From positions 1 through 64,000 of the forward strand of contig NZ_JAJSEE010000007.1 in assembly GCF_023555375.1 (NCBI RefSeq): a stretch of DNA of 64,000 nucleotides, given 5' to 3'. Shown here piece after piece: positions 15,635 to 25,273 of this stretch. The stretch's first letter is position 1, and each line of letters starts with the position of its first letter. The position numbers and the translations under genes were made by a program. The DNA is from Guyparkeria hydrothermalis (GTDB lineage: Bacteria > Pseudomonadota > Gammaproteobacteria > Halothiobacillales > Halothiobacillaceae). Below the pieces are notes generated by a model. It searched no databases and was not told the DNA's origin. It worked only from the letters and a program-made list of their open reading frames with translations.

Positions 15635-18106
15635 CTAGCCTCGTCGCAGGCGCAGGGCGTTGCCGATCACGGCAATCGAACTGACCGACATGCCGATCGC
15701 CGCCAGCCAGGGCTGCACGAAGCCGAGCGCGGCAATCGGGATCGCGATGGCGTTGTACCAGACCGACCAGGTCAGGTTCTGGTGGATCACGCCCATGGTC
15801 CGCCGGGCATAACCCACCGCGAAGGCCGTCTCGGCCACCCGGTCGTTGAGCAGCACCATGTCGGCGCTGTGCTTGGCGACCGCGGTCCCGCCACCCATCG
15901 CCATCGAGACATCCGCGCAGGCGAGCACCGGCGCGTCGTTGACGCCGTCACCCACCATCAGCACCCGCCCCCCGTCGGCCTGTAGCGCGGCGACGCGTTC
16001 CATCTTGTCCTCGGGCAGGAGGCCGCCCTCGGCGTGGTCCACGCCCAGGTGCCGGCCGATCATCGCGGCCCGGTCGGGCTGGTCGCCGGACAGCAGCCAC
16101 ACCGAGACCCCCTGCCCCTTGAGCCGCTCCACCACCTCGGCGGCGTCGTCGCGCAAGCGATCGCTGAGCACGGCGCGGGCGATCGGCGTGGAGCCCCGCG
16201 CCACCCAGACCACCAGCTCGTCGACCGCCGCCTCGCGTTCGGGAAGGGCGATCCCCAGCTCATCCATCAGGCGGGCGTTGCCGACGGCAACGCGCTCACC
16301 ATCGACGTACCCGCTCACGCCTCGCCCGCTGGCGCTCTCGACCTCCGTGACCGTCGGCGCCGCCCCGTGCGCGTGCTCGTTGCCCCAGGCGGCGAGCGCC
16401 CGACCGACCGGGTGGTCGGCGTACTGCTCGAGGGCCGCGACCATGTCCGCCAGGCGCGCGGAGTCCACATCGGCGAGGGGTTCCATGTCACGCACCATCA
16501 GCTCGCCGGTGGTCAGGGTGCCGGTCTTGTCGAACACCACGTGGGTGACCCGCGCCAGGCCTTCCAGGGCCCGCCCCCGGGTGACCAGCAAGCCCGAACG
16601 GGTCAGGCGCCCCACCGCCACGGCGATCGCCGCGGGCGTGGCCAGCGACAGCGAACAGGGGCAGGTGATCGCCAGGATCGCCACGGCGATCCAGAACGCG
16701 CGCGACGGGTCGATCACCAGCCAGGCGGCCGTCACCAGCGCGGTGGTGACCAGCAGGCCGATGACGAACTTGCGCGCGAAGCGGTCGGCCGTCTCGGCGA
16801 TCCGCGGTTTTTGCGACTGGGCCCGGTCGATCAGTCGGACGATCGAGGACACCATCGTGTCCTGGCCGACCTTGTCGACCTCGACCACCAGCGGGCTTTC
16901 GGTGTTGACAGTACCCGCCGAGACGCGATCGCCGGCGCGCTTGAACTCCGGCAGGCTCTCGCCGGTCAGCATCGAGGCGTTGACGCCGCTCTCACCCTCG
17001 ATCACCACCCCGTCGGCGGGCACCGGCCCGCCGGGCCGGACGAGGATGCGATCACCGGGGACCAGGTCGAATGCCGGGATCACCGCCACCGAGCCGTCGG
17101 ACTCGAAGCGATTGGCGACCTGCGGCACCAGCTTGTTCAGTGATTCGGCCAGCTCGCCGGCCTTGTGGCGCGCACCCTGCTCCAGGAATCGCCCGGCGAG
17201 CAGCAGGAAGATGAACATGGTGACCGAGTCGAAATAGACCTCGCCGCTGTGCGTGAGCACCGCGTAGACGCTGCCGCCGTAGGCCAGCAGGATGCTGATC
17301 GACACGGGCAGATCCATGCTCACCCGTCGCTGCTTCAAGTCCCGCCAGGCTGGCCGGAAGAAGGCCTGCCCCGAATAGAGCACGATCGGGGTCGACAGCA
17401 CCAGGCTGACCCACCAGAAGAAGTACCGGAGCTGGTCGGACAGATCCAGGAAGTCGCCGAAATACAGCGACAGCGAGATCATCATCACCTGCAGGTAGAC
17501 CAGCCCGGCGACCGCCAGGCGACGCATCATGTCGTGGCGTTCGCGCCGGTAGACCCGGTCCTGGCGCTCCGGGTCGTAGGGATAGGCCCGGTAGCCGATC
17601 GCGGCGATGGCCCGCAGGATCTCGGAGAGCTGCACCCGGGTGTTGTCCCAGACCACCTGGGCGCGGTGGGTGGTGAAGTTCACCGAGAAGGATTCCACCC
17701 CGGGCAGCTGGCGCACGTGGCGCTCGGAGAGCCAGATGCAGGCCGCGCAGACGATGCCCTCGAGGATCAGCGATGCCTCGCGCCGTTCGCCGTCGCGGTT
17801 GGCGACGAACGATTTCTGCATCTCGGGGCGGTCGTAGATCGCCAGCTCCTCGAGCACGCGCTCGAGATCGTCGTCCGGGCGCGGCGAGGCCTCGGTGCGG
17901 TGGCGGTAGTAGTCCTCCATGTCGGCCTCGACGATCGCCTGGGCAACCGCCTGACAACCGGGGCAGCACATGTCGCGCTGCTCGCCGAGCACCAGCACGC
18001 GGTAGTCCGCGCCGGCGGGCACGGGGAGCCCGCAATGGAAGCAGGCCGCGTCGCCGCCCGGCGCCGCGGCCTCGGGGCGCGCCTCGGTCCTCGCTTCAGC
18101 CGTCAT
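15635..18106 (-). CDS. ccoI: copper-translocating P-type ATPase CcoI (FixI)
   Basis: CcoI is the P1B-type ATPase that moves copper for assembly of the CuB site of cbb3 oxidase. The 823-residue product starts with a Cys-rich metal-binding domain (CFHCGLPV, then CCPGCQA), followed by a heavy-metal-associated domain with CAAC, then eight expected membrane segments. The transport motif is CPC (Cys482-Pro-Cys484), the phosphorylation motif DKTGT (Asp526), the actuator motif TGES, and the hinge GDGVNDAP. It is the last gene of the minus-strand ccoNOQP-ccoG-ccoH-ccoI locus; ccoS, often next in line, is absent and a palindromic repeat occupies the place. Confidence 0.94.
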   Translation of the reverse strand: MTAEARTEARPEAAAPGGDAACFHCGLPVPAGADYRVLVLGEQRDMCCPGCQAVAQAIVEADMEDYYRHRTEASPRPDDDLERVLEELAIYDRPEMQKSFVANRDGERREASLILEGIVCAACIWLSERHVRQLPGVESFSVNFTTHRAQVVWDNTRVQLSEILRAIAAIGYRAYPYDPERQDRVYRRERHDMMRRLAVAGLVYLQVMMISLSLYFGDFLDLSDQLRYFFWWVSLVLSTPIVLYSGQAFFRPAWRDLKQRRVSMDLPVSISILLAYGGSVYAVLTHSGEVYFDSVTMFIFLLLAGRFLEQGARHKAGELAESLNKLVPQVANRFESDGSVAVIPAFDLVPGDRILVRPGGPVPADGVVIEGESGVNASMLTGESLPEFKRAGDRVSAGTVNTESPLVVEVDKVGQDTMVSSIVRLIDRAQSQKPRIAETADRFARKFVIGLLVTTALVTAAWLVIDPSRAFWIAVAILAITCPCSLSLATPAAIAVAVGRLTRSGLLVTRGRALEGLARVTHVVFDKTGTLTTGELMVRDMEPLADVDSARLADMVAALEQYADHPVGRALAAWGNEHAHGAAPTVTEVESASGRGVSGYVDGERVAVGNARLMDELGIALPEREAAVDELVVWVARGSTPIARAVLSDRLRDDAAEVVERLKGQGVSVWLLSGDQPDRAAMIGRHLGVDHAEGGLLPEDKMERVAALQADGGRVLMVGDGVNDAPVLACADVSMAMGGGTAVAKHSADMVLLNDRVAETAFAVGYARRTMGVIHQNLTWSVWYNAIAIPIAALGFVQPWLAAIGMSVSSIAVIGNALRLRRG

Positions 18107-18136
18107 CGCTTGATCGCGTCAACCACTCGGCGACGA

Positions 18137-18937
18137 TCAACGGGCAGCGACGTCGGTCGTGCCGCGCAGTTGGTGGCGGTCCTCGCCGCGGCGAATCTCG
18201 ACGATCACCTCCCAGCGTCCGGGACGGGTCGGCGTCGCCGTGGCCTCGTATACGCCCGGCTCAACCTCGCTCATGCCCTTGACGAAATCCAGGTCCTGGC
18301 TCGACGGGCGCAGGAAATGGGTCTCGACCGACGCCCCCGTCACCGGCTCGCCATTGCGGTCGAGTACCTGGATACGAAACGGGGTGGCCTCGTCGACCAC
18401 CGGCTCGCCCACCCAGCCACGGCGGATCTGCCAGCCCCGTTCGGACTGCTCTTCGCGGGCCGCGTCATAGGCCTCGAAGGCGCGCACCTTTTCCTGGTAG
18501 TCGTGGGCGACCGTGCCGGGGAAGTAAGAAGTGGCGACCGGACCACCCTGGGGCTCGGGCAGGATCTGACGCGCCACGTTCTCGCTCAGCCCGGTCGTGG
18601 CGATGGTGAGGAAGATCGAATCGAGCAGGATCAGCACGGCAAAGAAGGCAATGATCGTCGCCGGCCCACGATGGAATGCCATCTTTTGCGACTCGGCGTG
18701 CTTGGGCGGCGAGATGAAGCCGAGGATGAAGGCGGTCATCACCAGGATCGCGACCACCATCGCCACCACGTCCAGACCCGGCCAGTTGATGATGGCGTAG
18801 GGGGCGTAGGCAGCCAGGGCCAGCGCCCCCAGGATGAAGGCGATCTGCCGACCGGCCGTAGGGAAGCGCCAACGCAGCAGGAAGAACAGGATCGGGATGA
18901 GGGTCAGGCCGAGCGCGGCAGGAAGCAATACAGCCAT
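18137..18937 (-). CDS. ccoH: FixH/CcoH-family cbb3 assembly protein with extra membrane segments
   Basis: The region from about residue 105 to the end is a FixH/CcoH domain: one membrane segment (residues about 90-115) and a periplasmic beta-rich part (YQEKVRAFEAY, IQVLDRNGEPVTGA, RWEVIVEIRRG). CcoH helps the cbb3 oxidase mature and stays associated with it. Unlike the ~170-residue standard form, this 266-residue protein carries three further hydrophobic segments before it (about residues 3-20, 32-50, 55-75). I see no sign that this is two genes: the frame is continuous with one plausible ATG. The position between ccoG and ccoI supports the call. Confidence 0.8.
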   Translation of the reverse strand: MAVLLPAALGLTLIPILFFLLRWRFPTAGRQIAFILGALALAAYAPYAIINWPGLDVVAMVVAILVMTAFILGFISPPKHAESQKMAFHRGPATIIAFFAVLILLDSIFLTIATTGLSENVARQILPEPQGGPVATSYFPGTVAHDYQEKVRAFEAYDAAREEQSERGWQIRRGWVGEPVVDEATPFRIQVLDRNGEPVTGASVETHFLRPSSQDLDFVKGMSEVEPGVYEATATPTRPGRWEVIVEIRRGEDRHQLRGTTDVAAR

Positions 18938-19008
18938 GTCAGAAATCCGGTTGGGTAATGGCCCCGACCAACGGCCGCTGTCGGAACGGGGCGCGTGAAG
19001 GCGGACAA

Positions 19009-20433
19009 TCAGCGGAACACGAAACTCGCGTCGTGCTCGAGAGGTTCGATACGTCCGTTTTCCTCGGTCAGGACGAATTGTATCTCGCGCCGCTCGACCT
19101 GCGCATCCCGAGGCGCACGCACATGCACCAGGTACTTGCGTGACCCGTCGGCGGGCACCTCGAGCGAGTCGAAATCGCCCACAACGCTCAACGTCGCCTC
19201 GGGCAGCCCGTCGATGGCCAGGTCGAACTCGAGCGGCTCCTGCAGCTTATTGTTGATCTTGACGTTGTAGTTGTTCTGGATGTCACCGCTGGCCAGGGTG
19301 GTGAACAGCGGCTGGCGCACCTGCTGGACCGAGAAATCGGCCGGCGCACGGGCAAAGATGCCGTACAGCAGCAGCACGGTGGCCGCGACGGTCGCGACAC
19401 CATAACCGATCGTCCGGAACTTCAGCAGGTTCGGCTTCTCGCCGGTTTCCAGTTCCTGCTCGGAGGCGTACCGGATCAGGCCGGTGGGCCAGCCACGCTT
19501 GGTCATGATCTGGTCGCAGGCATCGATGCACAAGCCGCAGGAAATGCACTCGAGTTGCAGCCCGTCACGGATGTCGATGCCCGTCGGGCAGACCTGCACG
19601 CAGAGTTTGCAGTCGATGCAATCGCCCACGCCCTGGGCGTGGCGTTCCTCGAGTGTCATCAGCCCCTGCTTGAGCGGCTGGCGACCGGCCTCGCCCTCAC
19701 CGCGCGCGGCATCGTAGGAGACCAGCAGGGTTTCCTTGTCGAACATCACGCTTTGAAAGCGCGCATAAGGGCACATGTAGATGCAGACCTGCTCGCGGGC
19801 GAAGCCGGCGGCGATCAGCGTCGTTGCCGTGAGGATGCCCGTGGTGATGTAGGCCGCGCTCACCGCGTCCAGGGTGAAGAAGCTCACGAACAGCTGCGGG
19901 GCGTCCGCCCAGTACGCGGTGAAGGTAAACCCGGTCCAGAAGGCGATCAGGGTCCAGATCGCGACGGTCAGCCCTTTCTTCGCGATCTTCTCGCCGTTCC
20001 AGGGCTGCTTTTCCAGGCGCATGCGCTTGTTGCGATCGCCCTGCACCAGCGCCTCGACCTTCATGAACACGTCCGTCCACAGGGTCTGGAAGCAGAAGTA
20101 GCCGCAGAAGGCCCGGCCCACCAGCCCGGTCACGAAGAACAACAGCCAGGCCGCCAGGATCAGGAACCCGGCCAGCAGGAACATGTCCTGCGGGTGGATG
20201 ACCAGGTCGAAGAGATAGTAGCGACGCGAAGGAATGTCGAACATCACGGCCTGATCCGGCCCGACGCCGCGCTCCCAGCGCACCCACGGCAACAGGAAGA
20301 ACACGCCGTAGGCCACCAGCAACACGATGTCCTTGAAGCGGCGGAACCGCCCGTGAATCGCCTTGGGATGAATCGGCTCGCGCGCCTGGTAGAGCGGTTC
20401 GGCCGGGTAGCTCGGATCGTCGTGATGGGCCAT
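19009..20433 (-). CDS. ccoG: cytochrome c oxidase accessory protein CcoG (RdxA/FixG)
   Basis: CcoG is a membrane-bound iron-sulfur protein that reduces copper during cbb3 oxidase assembly. The 474-residue product has several membrane segments in the N-terminal half (with the FCGYFCFQTLW and CIYMCPYARFQ motifs), two ferredoxin-type clusters (CIDCKLCVQVCP and CISCGLCIDACD), and a C-terminal FixG immunoglobulin-like periplasmic domain. The ATG at 20433 follows GGAG. A 250-bp gap with a terminator separates it from ccoP, so it is probably transcribed from its own promoter. Confidence 0.95.
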   Translation of the reverse strand: MAHHDDPSYPAEPLYQAREPIHPKAIHGRFRRFKDIVLLVAYGVFFLLPWVRWERGVGPDQAVMFDIPSRRYYLFDLVIHPQDMFLLAGFLILAAWLLFFVTGLVGRAFCGYFCFQTLWTDVFMKVEALVQGDRNKRMRLEKQPWNGEKIAKKGLTVAIWTLIAFWTGFTFTAYWADAPQLFVSFFTLDAVSAAYITTGILTATTLIAAGFAREQVCIYMCPYARFQSVMFDKETLLVSYDAARGEGEAGRQPLKQGLMTLEERHAQGVGDCIDCKLCVQVCPTGIDIRDGLQLECISCGLCIDACDQIMTKRGWPTGLIRYASEQELETGEKPNLLKFRTIGYGVATVAATVLLLYGIFARAPADFSVQQVRQPLFTTLASGDIQNNYNVKINNKLQEPLEFDLAIDGLPEATLSVVGDFDSLEVPADGSRKYLVHVRAPRDAQVERREIQFVLTEENGRIEPLEHDASFVFR

Positions 20434-20479
20434 CTATCAGTCTCCGAATTGGTGCATCGGGAATATCTTATATCCCATA

Positions 20480-20497
20480 GGGTTTTTCTCTAAACCC
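20480..20497 (-). promoter_or_regulatory. inverted repeat in the ccoG upstream region
   Basis: GGGTTT at 20480-20485 and AAACCC at 20492-20497 form an inverted repeat in the AT-rich stretch just before ccoG, close to a second imperfect palindrome (GGGAATATCTTATATCCC, about 20459-20476). These could be operator or promoter elements. They do not match the FNR/Anr consensus. Confidence 0.3.
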
Positions 20498-20600
20498 AAG
20501 ATGGTTACCCGGGATTGGCGACGATCCCCGTTGCTCGTTTGCACCGTTTTTTTCCGCCAACGAAAACAGTCAACGGCCGCCGCCAGCGCCAACGCCGACA

Positions 20601-20631
20601 CAAAAAAACACCGACCAGACGGCCGGTGTTC
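20601..20631 (-). terminator. intrinsic terminator after ccoNOQP
   Basis: Read on the minus strand, ACACCG pairs with CGGTGT around a short inner stem (GCC/GGT region) and is followed by seven T. It lies about 55 bp after the ccoP stop and ends the ccoNOQP transcript. Confidence 0.88.
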
Positions 20632-20684
20632 TTCCTTGGCGTGAGCGGCGCGCGACGGCGCCGCTGGCGATCCATGTCTGCCGA

Positions 20685-21605
20685 TCAGTTGCCGCCCATC
20701 TGACGAACGTAGATGGCGAGCATGCGCGCCTGGGTCTCGGTGAGGCGATCACCGAAGGCCGGCATTTCACGCTGGATGCCATTGTTGACCACGTGCTTGA
20801 TCTCGTCGACCTTGCAGGCCACGTCATCGCCGCAGCCCGGCACGTCGGCCACGCCCCAGATGGCATCCGCGAGGTTGGGCGCGCCCATGGCCTCGTTGCC
20901 CTTGCCCTCGGCGCCGTGACAACCGGCACAGCTGGCGAACGCCTGCTTGCCGCGGCTGGCCGCCTCGCCACTGATCTCGGCTTCACCCGAGAGGCTCAGG
21001 ACGTAGGTAGCCAGGTCGTCGATCTTGTCCTCGGCGACGTTCTGGGCCGGCATCATCCCCTGAATACCGTTGTTGATCTTGTTGACGATGGTCTCGTAGG
21101 AGTTGCCGTAGAGCCAGGCGTTGTCGGCGAGGTTCGGGAACAGGCCGATCTTGCCCTGGCCACCGGCACCGTGACATGCCGCGCAGTAATCACCGAAGGT
21201 GTAGTTGCCCATCGACATGGCGAACTGCAGGGTGTCCGGATCCTGCTCGATTTCCTCGAAGCTCATGTCCTTGACCTTGCCGACCCACTCTTCCTGGGCG
21301 AGTGCCGAGGGGCTGGACTGCATGTCGCGGGTGAACAGGGCACGGGTGTTCCAGTGCTCGCTGACGGTCTTCTCTTCGCCGTCTTCCCCTTCCACGGTGT
21401 ACTCGACCGTGTTGATGCCCTTGGTGTAGCTGTCGCCGTAGGGCCACGCCGGGTAGAGGATCCAGTAAACCACCGAGAAGACGATGGTGACGTAGAACGC
21501 CCACAGCCACCAGCGCGGCAGGGGGTTGTTGTACTCGCGCAGATCGCCGTCCCAGACGTGCCCGGTGGTCTCGACCTGCCCCTGCTTATTTTCCGTTTGA
21601 CTCAT
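20685..21605 (-). CDS. ccoP: cbb3-type cytochrome c oxidase subunit III CcoP
   Basis: CcoP is the dihaem c-type cytochrome subunit that passes electrons into the oxidase. The 306-residue product has a cytoplasmic N-terminus, one membrane anchor (LPRWWLWAFYVTIVFSVVYW, about residues 29-48), and two periplasmic haem c motifs, CAACH and CAGCH. The insert of about 50 residues between the anchor and the first haem motif is typical. Its start lies 20 bases inside the end of ccoQ, so the two are coupled. Confidence 0.96.
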   Translation of the reverse strand: MSQTENKQGQVETTGHVWDGDLREYNNPLPRWWLWAFYVTIVFSVVYWILYPAWPYGDSYTKGINTVEYTVEGEDGEEKTVSEHWNTRALFTRDMQSSPSALAQEEWVGKVKDMSFEEIEQDPDTLQFAMSMGNYTFGDYCAACHGAGGQGKIGLFPNLADNAWLYGNSYETIVNKINNGIQGMMPAQNVAEDKIDDLATYVLSLSGEAEISGEAASRGKQAFASCAGCHGAEGKGNEAMGAPNLADAIWGVADVPGCGDDVACKVDEIKHVVNNGIQREMPAFGDRLTETQARMLAIYVRQMGGN

Positions 21606-21816
21606 CTTTCTTCACCTGTTGTTTCTTTTCATGCGTCGGGTCGAGCTCGTCGTCGTCCATGAAGGGGATGTCCTTGTACGACTCGAGACGCTGCTTGCGC
21701 TTCTTGCCCGTGTAGACGTACAGGATGATGCCGACGAACGTGCTGAAGAACAGAATCAGCGCCAACGGCTTGCTGTTCTCCATGTCGCCCAACCACGCAA
21801 AAATATCGCCAATCAA
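21586..21816 (-). CDS. ccoQ: cbb3-type cytochrome c oxidase subunit CcoQ
   Basis: A 76-residue single-span membrane protein in the ccoQ position. One hydrophobic segment (about residues 17-36, ALILFFSTFVGIILYVYTG) is followed by a charged cytoplasmic tail rich in Lys and Asp, including the family's FMDDDE-like segment. CcoQ stabilises the association of CcoP with the CcoNO core. The C-terminal coding part overlaps ccoP by 20 bases. Confidence 0.9.
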   Translation of the reverse strand: MIGDIFAWLGDMENSKPLALILFFSTFVGIILYVYTGKKRKQRLESYKDIPFMDDDELDPTHEKKQQVKKDESNGK

Positions 21817-21847
21817 GAGATCACCTCGACGGTGGCGGTTTCAAGTA

Positions 21848-22582
21848 TCAACGGAACTGGTTGAAGTGGCCGTCTTCGTACTTGGAGAAGTCGACCATCG
21901 TGCCCAGCATCTGCAGGTAGGCCACGAGGGCGTCCATTTCGGTGATGCGGTTCGGATCGCCGTCCCAGTTCTGCGCACCGGCCTGGCTTTCCAGGACCTC
22001 GGTCGCGTTGCCGACGTGGAGCTTGTCGGCCATGTCGGCGCCGAACTGCTCGACGTTGGCGTCGTACTCTTCCTGGCTCTGCGAGTACGGCACGCCGACG
22101 CGCTTGAGCGCCACCATGCGGTCCTCGATCTGGCTGTAGTCCAGCTCGTTCTCCAGGAGCCACGGGTAACCCGGCATGATCGACTCCGGCACCAGCGACT
22201 GCGGGTCGACCAGGTGCTGCGTCTGCCACTCGTTGGAGTACTTGCCGCCCACGCGGGCCAGGTCCGGACCGGTGCGCTTGGAGCCCCACTGGAATGGGTG
22301 GTCGTACTGGGACTCGGCCGCCAGCGAGTAGTGGCCGTAACGCAGCTGCTCGTCACGGAACGGACGGATCATCTGCGAGTGACAGGTGTAGCACCCTTCC
22401 TTGACGTAGATGTCCCGACCTCGCAGCTCGAGCGGGGTGTAGGGACGGACACCGTCCACTTCCTCGACCGTTTCCTCGATGTGGAACAGCGGGACGATCT
22501 CGACCAGCCCCCCGATGCTGATGACCGCCAGGGTGAGGACGATCAGCAGGCCGGAGTTGATTTCAATGCTTTCGTGTTTCAT
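21848..22582 (-). CDS. ccoO: cbb3-type cytochrome c oxidase subunit II CcoO
   Basis: CcoO is the monohaem c-type cytochrome subunit of the cbb3 oxidase. The 244-residue product has an N-terminal membrane anchor ([20 protein letters not shown], about residues 12-31), the haem motif CYTCH followed by [15 protein letters not shown], and a probable axial Met in SIMPGYPW. It starts 18 bp after ccoN. Confidence 0.96.
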   Translation of the reverse strand: MKHESIEINSGLLIVLTLAVISIGGLVEIVPLFHIEETVEEVDGVRPYTPLELRGRDIYVKEGCYTCHSQMIRPFRDEQLRYGHYSLAAESQYDHPFQWGSKRTGPDLARVGGKYSNEWQTQHLVDPQSLVPESIMPGYPWLLENELDYSQIEDRMVALKRVGVPYSQSQEEYDANVEQFGADMADKLHVGNATEVLESQAGAQNWDGDPNRITEMDALVAYLQMLGTMVDFSKYEDGHFNQFR

Positions 22583-22600
22583 TCACCTAACCTCAATCCT

Positions 22601-24058
22601 TTAGCGTGCGGCGGCAGCAACGGCGTCGCGGCCTTCATCGGATGCCGGCTGACGGGCACCCGAGATCGTCATGTAGATGTTGTAAGACATCAGCAGCATG
22701 CCCGAGAGGAAGAAGGCACCACCAATGGCACGCACCACGTACGGGATGTGCAGGAACGAGACGGTCTCGATGAAGGTGTAGGCGAGGTTGCCGTACTGGT
22801 CGAAGGCACGCAGCATCAGGCCCTGACCGATACCGGCGACCCACAGGGCGACGATGTAGAGCACGACGCCGATGGTGGCCAGCCAGAAGTGGACGAACAC
22901 CAGCTTGGTCGAGTACAGCGTGGTACCCCAGAGACGCGGGATCAGGTGGTAGAACGAGCCGATGGTGATCATCGCGACCCAGCCCAGCGCGCCGGAGTGC
23001 ACGTGGCCGACGGTCCAGTCGGTGTAGTGCGACAGGGCGTTAACCGACTTCAGCGACATCATCGGACCCTCGAAGGTCGACATACCGTAGAAGGCCAGCG
23101 CGGTGATCAGGAACAGCATGATCGGATCGGTACGCAGCTTCTCCCAGGCACCCGACAGGGTCATGATGCCGTTGATCATGCCGCCCCAGGAGGGCAGGAG
23201 CAGCAGGATGGAGAAGGTTGCCGCGAGGGTGGAGACCCAGTCCGGCAGCGCGGTCCAGTGCAGGTGGTGCGCGCCCACCCACATGTAGAGGAACGACAGC
23301 GCCCAGAAGTGCACGATCGACAGGCGGTAGGAGTAGATCGGGCGACCGGCCTGCTTGGGCACGAAGTAGTACATCATGCCGAGGAAGGCGGCAGTCAGGA
23401 AGAAGCCGACCGCATTGTGGCCGTACCACCACTGGGTCATCGCATCCTGCACGCCGGCGAACAGCGCGTAGGACTCGAGGCTGTTCCAGGCGACCGGCAC
23501 CTGCAGGTTGTTGAAGATGTGCAACAGCGCGGTAGCCAGGATGAACGCCATGAAGAACCAGTTCGCCACGTAAATGTGCGGCTGGCTGCGCTTGACCAGG
23601 GTCATCGCGTAGACGGCGAAGTAGATCACCCAGACGACGGTGATCAGCAGGTCGATCGGCCAGACGAACTCGGCGTACTCACGACCCTGGGTGTAACCGG
23701 CCATGTAGGTGATGACACCCAGCACCAGGGCCAGCTGCCAACCCCAGAAGGTCAGTTCGGGCAGCAGCTTGCCACCCCAGAGGCGCGCCTGGCAGGTGCG
23801 CTGCACGATGTAGTAGGACGTTGCGAACAACGCACTGCCACCAAAACCGAAGATCACCAGGGTCGTGTGCACGGGGCGCAGACGACCGAAGGTGATCTCG
23901 GCGATGTTGAAGTTCAAAAACGGCCATGCCAGCTCACTGGCAATATACACACCGGCAAGCATCCCCAACACGCCCCAAATCATGGCCATGATGGCGAACT
24001 TCTTGACGATGCCGTAGTTGTACTGCTCGGTCGCTACCGAAGCTGTTGTGGTGGACAT
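22601..24058 (-). CDS. ccoN: cbb3-type cytochrome c oxidase subunit I CcoN
   Basis: CcoN is the catalytic haem-copper subunit with low-spin haem b and the haem b3-CuB oxygen-reducing site in the inner membrane. The 485-residue product contains about twelve membrane segments and the conserved histidines in [46 protein letters not shown] and [11 protein letters not shown]. It is the first gene of ccoNOQP. High-affinity oxidases of this type suit growth at low oxygen and take electrons from the sox-fed cytochrome c pool. Confidence 0.97.
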   Translation of the reverse strand: MSTTTASVATEQYNYGIVKKFAIMAMIWGVLGMLAGVYIASELAWPFLNFNIAEITFGRLRPVHTTLVIFGFGGSALFATSYYIVQRTCQARLWGGKLLPELTFWGWQLALVLGVITYMAGYTQGREYAEFVWPIDLLITVVWVIYFAVYAMTLVKRSQPHIYVANWFFMAFILATALLHIFNNLQVPVAWNSLESYALFAGVQDAMTQWWYGHNAVGFFLTAAFLGMMYYFVPKQAGRPIYSYRLSIVHFWALSFLYMWVGAHHLHWTALPDWVSTLAATFSILLLLPSWGGMINGIMTLSGAWEKLRTDPIMLFLITALAFYGMSTFEGPMMSLKSVNALSHYTDWTVGHVHSGALGWVAMITIGSFYHLIPRLWGTTLYSTKLVFVHFWLATIGVVLYIVALWVAGIGQGLMLRAFDQYGNLAYTFIETVSFLHIPYVVRAIGGAFFLSGMLLMSYNIYMTISGARQPASDEGRDAVAAAAR

Positions 24059-24307
24059 CGTGACCCCTCCAGACTTTTAGGTTCATCCCGGCCGCGTCGG
24101 CCAGACCCTTTTTCGCGGTCGGCAATCATAATCGAATCCCCTGCCGACAAAAACCTATGAATTTACTAATTTACTCGCGTGACACACGCCGCCACGACGG
24201 GCTTTCAACCAGTTAGCGGGCATTTCGCCCATGCATAAGCAAACCTGATTGATCCGCGCGCAAGTTTTATCTGTTGCGCGGCCGCCACAATGCCTCACCG
24301 CCCCGGC
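24059..24307 (-). promoter_or_regulatory. ccoN upstream region
   Basis: This gap between bioC and ccoN holds no gene. The AT-rich part at about 24125-24175 is the likely ccoNOQP promoter region. CGCGCAA and TTGCGCG (about 24258-24281) form a 7-bp inverted repeat nearer to bioC. I looked for the FNR/Anr motif TTGAT-N4-ATCAA, common upstream of ccoN, and did not find an acceptable match. Confidence 0.4.
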
Positions 24308-25156
24308 TCAGTCGGCCGCCACGACCCCATGGGAGGGCGCGGCCATCGGCGACACCCCCGTGCCCCAGGCCAGCCCGTAGACGATTTCATAGGTCAGGGG
24401 GATGCGCCCATCGACCGCCTGGCCGGCCAGCGCGTCACGGAACCGGCGCCAGACCCTCGGCCCGGTCATGCCCGCCGACCGCCCCGCCTGCGCATTGCCG
24501 ACCCCAACCCCCCGGAGATCGGCCAGCAGCGCATCGACCGTCGGATAGGTGACCGTCAGGGTCTCGCGATCCATCACCGGGTCGGCAAGCATCGCCGAGA
24601 CCAACGCATCCCCCAGATCGTGCATGTCGAGAAACTGGTGAACGTGGGGCGAGGGGTCGACCTCGGCCCAGGCGCGCCGTATTTCCTGCAGGCTGTCCGG
24701 TCCCAGCGTGGTGAACGCAAACGGGGCGCCCGAGGCGCATACCCGGGCGACCTCGCCGAAGAAGGCATCGGGCCGATCGCTCCACTGCACGGCGAAATTG
24801 GAGACCACCGCGTCCATGCTGCCGCCGGCGAACGGCAGCGCATGCATGTCGGCCGCCACGGCGGCGCGATGCGGCGACCACCAACGCCGCCGCGGCAGGC
24901 AGCGCAGCATGTTCTCGGCAAGATCCAGCCCCACCACGTCGGCCTGCGGGTAGCGCTGGCGCATGGCACGCACCATCTGACCGGTACCCGATCCGAGATC
25001 GAGGATGCGCGTCGGATCGAGCTTGAGCCAGCCAAACCGCTCATCCAGCCGTCGACCGATCTCGCGCTGGACCGCCGCGTGACGGTCGTACTCGCTCGCC
25101 GCGCGGTTGAATCGCTCGCGCACACGGCGCAGATCAAAGGGAGGTAAGGGAGACAT
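24308..25156 (-). CDS. bioC: malonyl-ACP O-methyltransferase BioC
   Basis: BioC methylates the free carboxyl of malonyl-ACP so that fatty acid synthesis can build the pimelate part of biotin. The 282-residue product opens with the family's VRERFNRAASEYDRHAAVQREIG and contains SAM-binding motif I, ILDLGSGTGQM, then GLDLAENML and the AVVSNFAVQW segment. bioH lies just upstream on the same strand, which supports the specific call over a general methyltransferase. The remaining bio genes are not in the window. Confidence 0.92.
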   Translation of the reverse strand: MSPLPPFDLRRVRERFNRAASEYDRHAAVQREIGRRLDERFGWLKLDPTRILDLGSGTGQMVRAMRQRYPQADVVGLDLAENMLRCLPRRRWWSPHRAAVAADMHALPFAGGSMDAVVSNFAVQWSDRPDAFFGEVARVCASGAPFAFTTLGPDSLQEIRRAWAEVDPSPHVHQFLDMHDLGDALVSAMLADPVMDRETLTVTYPTVDALLADLRGVGVGNAQAGRSAGMTGPRVWRRFRDALAGQAVDGRIPLTYEIVYGLAWGTGVSPMAAPSHGVVAAD

Positions 25157-25273
25157 ACCGGGAAATAGAAACTCGCGAATGGTGGTGGGTGGCGGCCAGC
25201 GATTCGGTTCGATCGACGCCCGACGACGGGATGCTCCATTGTCGGGTGACCCGAGTGGCCAAGGCCTCGGCGC

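Noticed and set aside
24059-24307. FNR/Anr box upstream of ccoN
   Set aside because: Searched by eye for TTGAT-N4-ATCAA on both strands; only half-matches were present.
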